From: Budorcas taxicolor
Lineage: Eukaryota > Chordata > Mammalia > Artiodactyla > Bovidae
Direction: 5' to 3'
Length of the DNA stretch: 64,000 nt
Assembly: GCF_023091745.1 (NCBI RefSeq)
Contig: NC_068912.1
Span: 55,668,567 to 55,732,566 of the forward strand
In this document: positions 55,561 to 64,000 of the stretch, piece by piece
Position numbering within the stretch: position 1 is the stretch's first letter
Layout: each line of letters opens with the position of its first letter
Notes under the pieces: model-generated
What the model was told of the DNA's origin: nothing
The model's database searches: none
The model's input: the letters and a program-made list of their open reading frames with translations, nothing else
Program-made: the position numbers and the translations under genes

Positions 55561-56530
55561 CTTCATTAGGTATACAACATCCATAAGCAGTATTTTCTGT
55601 AATTAATATGTTATCATGTTTCAAAATTAGCATATGCTTCTTGGAATAAGCACACACATATATGCACAACAAAACTTGCTTTATTTCACATATTATTTTT
55701 TAAAAGTTACATTGCATCAAATGAACCAATAAGGGGTGTTAGGGTACTTTGGTTCTTCTTTAATTACCTTCTAAAGTAAGTCACATTCTTCGGTGCTCTC
55801 TACAGCACTTGGTATAGTATTGCAACCTCATAAAAGTAATAGAATAAATAAGATAGTACCTCTCATTTTACTTCATTTACTTATTAGAAAAATACATAGA
55901 TAAATATTATAAAATTCATAATTCTGAATGGCTAACATGATGAGAAAATGGACCTAGAGATGTGACTTTATCACAAAAGGCGTATTTTCTATCTATAGTC
56001 ATAAGACCAATTTAATCAAAATATGACTTTCTGTATACACACCAATCAGCAATTGCTTTGTGTGAAATGGATTCTGGTAATTTATTAAGCATTCAGTAAC
56101 AGATTATTGATGATGCAAGAGAACAAGTAAGAGACAAAATGCCAAAGAGACCAGTGAATGAAAGAGAGAGAAAATTTTTCCAGTCATTGACTATAGAGAG
56201 AGACATATTTAGAAATAATACAAGATGAAGAACTTGGAAATGAAGGATGGAAAATGGAAATACCAAATGTGATGTTGGCTTATGAAAGTAGTGGCCAACC
56301 ACAAAGATTCTGAATTGGAACTCTCATGTCATGGTTTATAGCAAAATAACTTAAATTGAGTCTCATTGGCTTGGAAGATTTGAGGAGCATCTTTGATCTG
56401 GGAGCAGGAAAGCAGCTGGCATAACCTTCTGAAATTTTGTACCATCAACATGCTCAGTGCTAGACCAAAGCAAAATAGAGAGGAATAGGCCAAATAGAAG
56501 AGTTTTCTTAAAATCTATCCCACAATGGTG
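55561..56530. other. Unique AT-rich spacer
   Basis: No repeat or gene recognised. Confidence 0.5.
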
Positions 56531-56534
56531 TAGA

Positions 56535-56730
56535 TGATAATACTAGTAATAAATAGAGCACATTAAAATTTACAAAGAACTTTTAACAAATGATCTCATT
56601 TAATTACTGTAACAAATCAATGAGTAGGCAGGTTATGCCAAATTATCTTCAATATGTCCAATTAGCAAATAAGGAAAATGAGATTTTGGAGAGGATTTAT
56701 AATTACCAGTGGTCACACAATTTATGAAAG
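56535..56730 (+). mobile_element. MIR SINE (plus)
   Basis: 'ATTTACAAAGAACTTTTAAC', 'AATGATCTCATTTAATTACT', 'CAAATAAGGAAAATGAGATT' and 'AGTGGTCACACAATTTATG' follow MIR order. Confidence 0.7.
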
Positions 56731-57246
56731 ATTCACAAGTTGTCTTCTGGTCTGTCTGGGCTAAGATACTGCACGTTGATGCCATATAGGGTAGGAAGAG
56801 AGATCATAGCCCTAGATGTTTGCAACTGCTGGTGATATGTACCTGACACTATATCCTGAGCATCTGGACACAGTCACTTTGGACACAGTAAGCCTTTGCC
56901 AAATGTTCTTAAGAGGGAGGGCCCTAAATAGCAGACCTAGATTTTCTTTAAAGTGTCATTTGAATTGTCCAGAGTGAATCCACATTGCATTTTATTGATG
57001 AATACTATTAACTGTCTCAAGCAAAATCTTTCTTCAAAATCAGTTACATGTATTTGGAAAAATAAATGGTCTAACTAACAAAACTCTAGTCACAAACCAT
57101 GAGAAGGATGCCTGAACTTTGAAAGACCTTAACAAGATCATGTCTTCTGTGTCATATTCAGAACACATTACCAAGAATAAAAACTTTGGACACATGGTCT
57201 TCATTGTCTTTTTTGTACTCCCAGGGGAGTTAGTTTTCCTTTGAAA
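56731..57246. other. Unique spacer
   Basis: No repeat or gene recognised. Confidence 0.5.
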
Positions 57247-57252
57247 ATTCCT

Positions 57253-57910
57253 GTTCAGTTCAGTTCAGTTGCTCAGTCGTGTCCGACTCTTTATGACACC
57301 ATGGACTGCAGCACGCCAGGCTTCCCTGTCCATAACTAACTCCCGGAGTCCACCCAAACCCATGTCCACTGAGTCGGTGATGCCATTCAACCATCTCATC
57401 CTCTGTCGTCCCCTTCTCCTCCTGCCTTCAATCTTTCCCAGCATCAGGGTCTTTTCCAGTGAGTCAGTTCTTTGCATTAGGTGGCCAAAGTATTGGAGTT
57501 TCAGCTTCAGCATCAGTCCTTCCAATGAATATTCAGGACTGATTTCCTTTAGGATGGACTGGTTGAATCTCCTTGCTGTCCAAGGGACTCTCAAGAGTCT
57601 TCTCCAACACCACAGTTCAAAAGCATCAATTCTTCCGTGCTCAGCTTTTTTTATAGTCCAACTCTCACATCCATACATGACCACTGGAAAAACCATAGTT
57701 TTGATTAGACAGACTTTTGTTGGCAAAGTAATATCTCTGATTTTTAATATGTTGTCTAGGTTTGTCATAACTTTTCTTCCAAGGAGTAAGCATCTCTTAA
57801 TTTCATGGCTTCAGTCACCATCTGCAGTGATTTTGGAGCCCTCCAAAAATAAAAGTCTGTCACTGTTTCCATTGTTTCCCTGTCTATTTGCCATGAAGTG
57901 TTGGGACCAG
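57253..57910 (-). mobile_element. BovB LINE 3' end (copy 11, minus), 660 bp
   Basis: The tail begins at 57253 ('GTTCAGTTCAGTTCAGTTGC') and the element is truncated after 'CATGAAGTGTTGGGACCAG'. A short direct repeat ATTCCT (57247-57252 and 57911-57916) may be the target-site duplication. The sense frame is open for 167 codons on the minus strand at 57768-57265 (VVMYGCESW, RRLLRVPWT), covering the C-terminal domain only. The longer plus-strand frame at 57269-58009 is its antisense and not a gene. Confidence 0.92.
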
Positions 57911-57916
57911 ATTCCT

Positions 57917-58370
57917 ATACTCACCAATTATTTCTTCTACTTAAAAGAGTTCTCCTTTCATTCTCATTGCATCAGAACTGGGCATTATATCAGTTTGTAC
58001 TTCACATAGGAATTAAAATCAGGCAACAGAACAAAAACCATAGGCAATCTTCTCCTCCTGGAGAAACGACACAAAATTGAATCACAATTATGAGCCCTTT
58101 TATTACTTATTTGAGAGATATTCTCTTGAGTAATCTGCTGAGAAGAAACAATATAGCAAGGTTGTAATGATAATCAAGTTCATCCACCATGAACTGCTAT
58201 GTAAATTCTAAATAATATACTTTTATGTCCATTTCTTGATTTATCAACTTTAGATTGTATCTGTTTATGCCAAACTATAAAATGTTAGTATTTTGACACA
58301 CTTTTATCTCTGTTTTATTAGTTATACTATTTATACTTCTAGCAGTTACATTTATAACTTAATAATGTAT
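57917..58370. other. Unique AT-rich spacer
   Basis: No repeat or gene recognised. Confidence 0.5.
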
Positions 58371-58380
58371 ATAGGCCTCT

Positions 58381-58598
58381 GCATGCATGCCTGCTAAGTC
58401 GCTTCAGTTGTGTCTGACTCTTTGAGACCCCATGGACTGTAGCCTGCCAGGCTCCTCTGTCCATGGGATTCTCTAGGCAAGAATACTGGAGGGGGTTCCA
58501 TTTCCTATTCCAGGGGCTATTCCTGACCCAGGGACTGAGCCTGCATCTCCTGAATCTCCTGCATTGGCAGGTGGGTTCTTTACCACAATTGCCACTTG
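58381..58598 (-). mobile_element. Bov-tA SINE (minus) with 7-bp direct repeats
   Basis: 'CTAAGTCGCTTCAGTTGTGT' to 'CTTTACCACAATTGCCACTT'. Flanked by GGCCTCT at 58374-58380 and 58599-58605. A short internal duplication 'CATCTCCTGAATCTCCTGCA' lies at 58543-58562. Confidence 0.9.
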
Positions 58599-58756
58599 GG
58601 CCTCTACTTATTCTTTATTTATCAATTTAGAGAGGATCAATTGACTCCTCATTAGATAAGCAGGATAATTAGTGAACCTAGCTTTTTTCCATCCATTTCC
58701 TCCTCCTCTTCCTCTACACTTTAACTCTTGTTAACCATGCTATTGTTGTGGCTATT

Positions 58757-58968
58757 ATTCTGTCACTAAGTTGTGTCCAACTCTTTACAACCCCATGGAC
58801 TGCAGCACGCCAGGCTTCTTTGTCCTCCACTGTCTCCCAGATTATACTCAAATTCACGTCCATTGAGTCAGTAATGGTATCTGTCTCATTCTCTGCTGCC
58901 CTCTTCTCCTTTTGCCTTCAATCTTTCCCAGCATCAAAGTCATTTCCAATGAGTCGGCTCATTGGAAA
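58757..58968 (-). mobile_element. BovB LINE 3' end (copy 12, minus), about 210 bp, diverged
   Basis: 'CTGTCACTAAGTTGTGTCCA' to 'CATTTCCAATGAGTCGGCTC'. The truncated 5' end is part of a perfect palindrome (TTTCCAATGAG-TCGG-CTCATTGGAAA, 58943-58968). Non-coding. Confidence 0.88.
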
Positions 58969-59485
58969 CCACAATAACCATAATATTACATTTACACAAT
59001 TTGTAATTATAATTGTCCGCTGTGCTTTGTCTGTAAGTTTATTCTATAAATTAAAAATAAATAAATACATATATAATATCATTGTAATGCATATATGATT
59101 CTCCTCAGATATAAATGAAGCCATTGGATCCACAAAGAAAATTCTGTTAATCTGTGTCACTTAACTTCTACCCCTTGAAGGAGAATATCTATTCTAAGCA
59201 TCAATAGCAGGTGGATTCTTACATCTTAGTCATGCACCTTATAGTGTGTTTGCTATTGGCACTGTGACTTTGCATCTGTTTTATCCTATAACTGCTTAAT
59301 GCCTCTATTTTCCTCATTGAGAAAGGGAAAAGACACATGATTTTATTTGATCAATCTTTGAATCATGTAATTTGTAATAGAATTGTCTTGCTTATTAAAA
59401 ACTTTTCCATATAGCACTCTCTCTAATTTTGCCCATAGCTGATTAAGTTGGCTGTATAACTGTCTTTTCTTTTTGCTGTCTAATA
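58969..59485. other. Unique AT-rich spacer
   Basis: No repeat or gene recognised. Confidence 0.5.
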
Positions 59486-59489
59486 TTGG

Positions 59490-60650
59490 TATTACTGTGC
59501 TTCAGTTATATTTTTCAGGATTTCTGTTTTGTTTTGCTGGAATACATCCTCAAGTTTGTGTGAGATTTCCAATAGGATTGATAAGCTACTTGCTAGCTTT
59601 TACTCCTAATTAAAAAGAATGATGTCAATCTGGTTTTTGATCCTTTGTAAATAATCTATATTTTCCCTCTGGGACTAAGGATTTCTCATTGCTCTTAAGT
59701 TCTGAAATTTCATTAAAATGCATCTAAGTCTTTGTTTCAATTTGCCTAGTCAATTATATCTTTAGCCCAGATAAATCTCCTTCTATAATTTATTTGATTA
59801 TATCTCCCATCTGTGGAAAGAGAATAATATTTTTCTCAGAAATTTTAATTAGTTATTTTGGTCTATTCTTGATTGACCTTTCCTGTCTTTTATATTGGCT
59901 CATGGTTTCTAGTCTCATTACTTAGTTCTGGTAGGTTTTTTTCAGTTATGTCTTCCAAATCACCCAAATTCATTTTCAACCATGCTCATTCATGATTGAA
60001 TTTTTCTACTGAGTTTTTTAATTTCAAAAATCTTATTTAATTAAAAAAATCTAACTTCCTGATTTCTTCTCTTTTAGAGTGGTTTACATATACTCAGGGA
60101 TATATACTCAGGGATATCTTGAATATCTCCCAAGATATGAATTAGCTTTTCTTTTAGGATCTCTTCTGTAGCTTAAACTAGTTCTATTTCCCTAGGGTTA
60201 TCTGTTATACTCGTTTACTTTTGACAATCCTCTTTAATGCTATTGGTTACGTAGCTGTTATTAACATGAGTAAATGAGGACTGTGTACTTAGCATAAATT
60301 GTGGCAAGATTATTATTGTCGCTCCTGTACTTGATTTACCAAAGGACTCTTCCCCTTCCTGGTGAGGCTGACAGGGGGCTGTGCTGGTAGCAATCAGTTT
60401 TCCTTGTGGAGTGTTTGGGCAGGAAACAGGCCGGCACGTTCAGTACTTCCAACCATTCCATTGAAAGGGAGAATTTACTCTGGGGTCAGAGTAAAGTGCT
60501 TTCTTAATTTCATTCTTGAGCCAGGCTGGAGCTGTCTTTCTACCCAGCCTCAAACTCCACCTCTGCTTTGGACTGTTGTATGGGTCAAGAATTATCCCCA
60601 GCTCAGGTCTTTCTTTAATCCCATTTTCCCAATAAAGACCCTCTGAGGCA
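59490..60650 (+). mobile_element. Possible ancient L1 (L1M/HAL1-like) segment
   Basis: The T-rich text with 'TTTCTACTGAGTTTTTTAAT' and 'TTCAAAAATC' (60004-60032) and 'GCTCATGGTTTCTAGTCTCA' resembles the conserved 3'-region wording of old L1M elements, but the match is patchy. A 14-bp tandem duplication around ATATACTCAGGG lies at 60088-60116. Confidence 0.3.
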
Positions 60651-60865
60651 AATTTAACACTTTGCTTGGAAATAGTTTCCTAAGTATTCAATTAAGATAG
60701 GGGCAGGTGTTACTCTCTTCCTGTATAGAAGGTGAAGGGATCAATAGCCCCAGCTGTTTTATAGACATTCCTTTATTTAATTGTCCTGAATGATGCACCA
60801 AAGCCCATTTCTGATTATCTTTCCTGCCAACTCCAGAACTGAATCTTTCTGAGGTTCCTTGGGAA
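60651..60865. other. Unique spacer
   Basis: No gene recognised. Confidence 0.4.
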
Positions 60866-60867
60866 AA

Positions 60868-61010
60868 TGTCTCTCATTCCATTAGACTGGAATCAGTATG
60901 AGATCAAAGATGAACTTTTGTTCCCATTATGTATCCAAAGTTTGTAAAAGTATCTAGCACATGACTGACACTCAATAAATGTTTGTTGGATTAATGGATG
61001 AACACATATA
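60868..61010 (+). mobile_element. L2 3' tail (plus)
   Basis: 'TCTCATTCCATTAGACTGGA', 'GTATCTAGCACATGACTGAC' and 'ACTCAATAAATGTTTGTTGG' reproduce the terminal part of L2. Confidence 0.7.
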
Positions 61011-61239
61011 TTAATTGATTTTGAAATATTCTTTTTGATATAATTTTGTATTTCAATAGGAATTTTCTGAACTGAGGATAGGTCCTCAGATCATCATTTT
61101 CAAATTGACTGAATTTCTAATGAGTCTTTAAAAGTATAGTTGTGAACATTATGTACAAAGTTTATGATATAATATTCACATAAAAGAATCAAAACCATTA
61201 ATTGTTTATATACTATGATTACCACTTGTAAGATACTAC

Positions 61240-61286
61240 TCAGTCTGTGTATTTGTGTGTGTGTGTGTGCGTGTGTGTGTGTGTTT
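61240..61286. repeat. (GT)n microsatellite
   Basis: About twenty GT units with one C interruption (TGTGTGCGTGTG). Minus-strand translation gives His-Thr strings only. Confidence 0.9.
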
Positions 61287-62495
61287 ACAGGGACTAGGAA
61301 GAACACCACAGAAATGTAAATATAATTTGTTGAGTTTCTAGGGATTTGGGTTCATGTTTTCTTCTTATTTCCATTTGCTGTAATAGTATTTGCTCTGTAA
61401 TAAAAAATATCAAATTAAATACCACAAGAAAGAGATACCACAATCTTGAGTGATGTAACATGAAAAATATATTTTACCCTGGCAATGAGAAAAGCCCTCT
61501 AGTGTCTAATCTAAAGTCTTTCTTTGTCATTTTTGTTTAAGTTGCCTTTTCATCCATGACCTTTACAACTGGCCTTGCCAAACTAACTCTAACACCCTTT
61601 ATGATAATTCAATATTATATTCTTAGGTAATCATTATACCCATTCACTAAAGAGATTTTAAATCAATATTCCTGGTTATTGTGCTGAAATCTGGGAATTC
61701 AAAAATAAATAAGTCTGTATGAGTTTAAGATCATAGCCTAATGATTCTTTAATGGGAATTCAAAAAAATTCTACAGTCTTCCTGTGTGTATTTGCGGCCT
61801 TTAAGAAACTCCTCTCAGTCTTCACCGTGTCTTTTCTCATAGATCTAACTAAATTAATGAAAGTCTAATTTTGTGATTTCCAAGGAAAAATACACAGCAA
61901 AAATAAGAACAGGGAAGGGGAAGGGGAACTCAAATGAACAGGAAGAAAAGGGAGAAATAAAAGCAATAAGAGAAATTATTTTAATGCATTGAGGTATTAA
62001 TATATAGGGAAATTTGAGAGAAAAAGTGTCTTTCTTGGTCAAATACAATCAAAACAATGAAAACTCCCCATATATGCCATTTCACATCACAAATTATATA
62101 CTCTCATTTTATTTCTATGCTCTTATGGATGTTTCTACTTGGTTTGTGGTGTCATTCACTTGTTTCTGTATGTTGCTTGTATCATTTCTATGGCCACCTA
62201 TGTGCTATATGAGAAAGTCCAATATATTGTGCTTAAAGAAAGATAAAAGGTGGTTTTGACTGAGAGGTTAAGGGATTTTTCTATGTTAAGGTTCATAATT
62301 TTATCTCATGAATTTTATGATATCTATTTTGGTTTCCATGGAAGTGTTATCTCTAACTTAACTAAGTTCTCCATCCATAAGGTTTCCAGAAAATTAAGCT
62401 ATTGCAATGGACAAGGGATTGATGTACTTTTAATGGAGTTTCCCTATGAATTTATGCCTCTGCCATAAGCCCAGGTGGTTAAATAGCATCGCTAT
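61287..62495. other. Unique AT-rich spacer
   Basis: No gene recognised. A weak reversed L2/MIR scrap lies at about 61660-61765 ('GTGCTGAAATCTGGGAATTC', 'TAAGATCATAGCCTAATG'). Short frames at 62014-62652 lack motifs. Confidence 0.45.
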
Positions 62496-62499
62496 TTCT

Positions 62500-63275
62500 T
62501 CAGTTCCTCATGCCAGAAATCTGGGACTCATTCTTGACAACTTCCTCTCTCTTCCTCCCTATATCCTGTACATCACAGGTCTTATTGATCTGACTTTCAA
62601 AATGGATCTTGATTCCTTCCAGGGTTCCTTGTTTCCTCTGTCAGCATTCTGATCCTGACTTAGACCTTGATCATCTCACACATGACATGGTTCATGAAAT
62701 CACTTCCTAATTACACTTCGAACTGTCTCTCTTGACCCCTCCCTTCAATCTATTTTCTATATAGCAGTAATGACAGTGTTTTTCAAAAGCTGGAATTTAA
62801 CCACATGGCTCCTGTGCTTAAATCTTTTCAATGACTTCCCATTGCTCCTGAAATAAAACTGTAAATCTTTACCATACTCTCCAAGAAGCAGTCTCTTAAT
62901 CTTACTCCTTTCTTTTGGTGACTAGAAGAGCTCTTTTATACTTCTGGCATTTTGTATACATCCCTTTCTTCCATTTTTTTTTTTTTTTACTTGAATAAAT
63001 CCTATGTATGATTCAGACTTCTGATTAACTGTCATTCCTCAGAGAAGAATTATTGGGCTCTTTTCCTCTTCTTAAGGTCCCACAGGGTAAGTATGTTATA
63101 ATCAAGCTATTTTTTATTGTTATTTGTTTAATGATTATCTCTCCTGCAAAACCTTAAGCCTCATGAGGAAACAGATCCAGATACATTTTGTCATTGTATT
63201 TTCAGTAACTATAACTGTGCCCAGCTTAAAGGAGTTGTTCAAAAAAATATTTGGTCAATAAATGAATGACGATGG
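62500..63275 (+). mobile_element. Ancient L2 LINE 3' end (plus), long
   Basis: In order: 'ATCTGGGACTCATTCTTGAC', 'GTAATGACAGTGTTTTTCAA', 'AACCACATGGCTCCTGTGCT', 'CAATGACTTCCCATTGCTCC', 'GAAATAAAACTGTAAATC', 'AAGCCTCATGAGGAAACAG' and 'GGTCAATAAATGAATGACG'. This is the best preserved L2 in the window. T15 at 62974-62988 is a later expansion. Short frames inside it are not L2 protein. Confidence 0.8.
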
Positions 63276-64000
63276 TTCTTAGTCTGACAGAGGTAGCAAT
63301 GGCAAATTAGAGCTGGTCTCTAAGCCATGAAATAGTTCAGTTGAACAGAAGCTATCCTGGATGTCTTTTTCTTAAATTGATTTGAATAGTTATCTAGTTA
63401 GAACTGTGGTCATTCTGGTCACAAAAGGGCTTTTCTGAAGTTTGAAGAAAGTCTGTGCTTCCTTAAACAATCTGGAGAAGTAATCAAAGTAAGGAAAGAT
63501 GACCTAGTCCAACAAAGTAGCAGATGCCTGTTCCTGTTTTTTAATTCAAATGACAGCATGCATGGGTAATATGTAATAAGCATTTATCAGTGTGCTAATA
63601 CTGTTCAGAATTCTTTTAGGTGACATGATGAGGAAGCTCAAGATAGATGGAGTTGTTATATATTTTGTGTCTTGACTGTGCCTGCTATTAAAGTCAGTTT
63701 AGTGGTCTATTAATGTGTCCATTATAAACCCAATTTCTTACCTTAGTCATTTTAAATCTCATCTGTCTAATAACTTAGTATATGTTATTAGCCCGAATTC
63801 GAACATTTTATACCAACTATAATTCTTAGTTGTTAAACCTGTTTTAACTTATTGGTGCCACATTAAAACCTTAATAGGTGGAATAATTGGCTCTCATAAC
63901 AATTTGGAGTAAGAGAAGTCAGGAGTGAGTGCTGTTTTCAGATACTTGAAATGCTATGAATGAATCCCCTTTGCCCTCTGAAAAGCTATGAATGAGTTGC
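63276..64000. other. Unique spacer to window end
   Basis: No repeat or gene recognised. Confidence 0.5.

Noticed and set aside
57269..58009. 246-codon plus-strand open frame
   Set aside because: It is the antisense of BovB copy 11 for most of its length. BovB antisense is often open for 100-200 codons because of base composition, and the same antisense wording appears at 4834-5412, 13858-14427 and 54174-54737.
61100..61309. Minus frame with His-Thr repeats
   Set aside because: Translation of the (GT)n microsatellite.

Overview
The window is nuclear DNA of a pecoran ruminant (cattle, sheep, goat or deer type). The diagnosis rests on interspersed repeats: at least twelve BovB (RTE-class LINE) segments, about sixteen Bov-tA / BOV-A2 SINEs, two CHR-type tRNA-derived SINEs and artiodactyl L1 3' ends, over a background of older mammalian MIR, L2, L1M and MER5-like pieces. 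There are no bacterial-style operons, no CRISPR array, and no rRNA or free-standing tRNA gene that I could recognise. I found no convincing host exon. The window reads as a gene desert or the interior of a large intron.

Layout. 1-4.8 kb: anonymous AT-rich DNA with L2 and MIR remnants and two Bov-tA SINEs. 4.84-8.12 kb: a short BovB 3' end abutting a longer, 5'-truncated BovB, then a BOV-A2. 8.6-9.7 kb: an ancient L1 split by a SINE. 9.7-13.2 kb: mostly unique, with a nested L1/SINE at 12 kb. 13.2-14.5 kb: BovB. 18.3-20.2 kb: two BovB copies nested in opposite orientations. 20.3-31 kb: mostly unique DNA with scattered SINEs, L2/MIR and a twin-primed L1. 32.27-35.60 kb: a near full-length BovB on the minus strand. 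35.6-45.6 kb: mostly unique. 45.97-49.37 kb: two BovB copies in a row, the first carrying a SINE, then an old LTR fragment. 50.7-51.9 kb: BovB end, L1 and SINEs interleaved. 53.0-54.8 kb: a possible retroviral env remnant followed by the youngest-looking BovB, whose 507-residue reverse-transcriptase frame is still open. 57.2-59.0 kb: two minus-strand BovB ends and a SINE. 59.5-64 kb: ancient L1-like and L2 DNA.

The only protein-coding capacity supported here belongs to mobile elements. BovB supplies an AP-type endonuclease and reverse transcriptase. SINEs such as Bov-tA and BOV-A2 share BovB-like 3' ends and are thought to depend on that machinery. Every endonuclease segment present is broken. 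The one long intact RT frame has Glu in place of the first catalytic Asp of YADD, so no autonomous element is visible.

The most informative observations are target-site duplications and nesting that order the insertions, a shared G-run marker in three BovB copies, a recurring BovB truncation point, a perfect 15-bp hairpin at 40.17 kb, and three repeat-free stretches (20.85, 28.64 and 37.75 kb) that look like candidate conserved non-coding elements. I did not find a new biological system, and I place no strong claim on any host gene.
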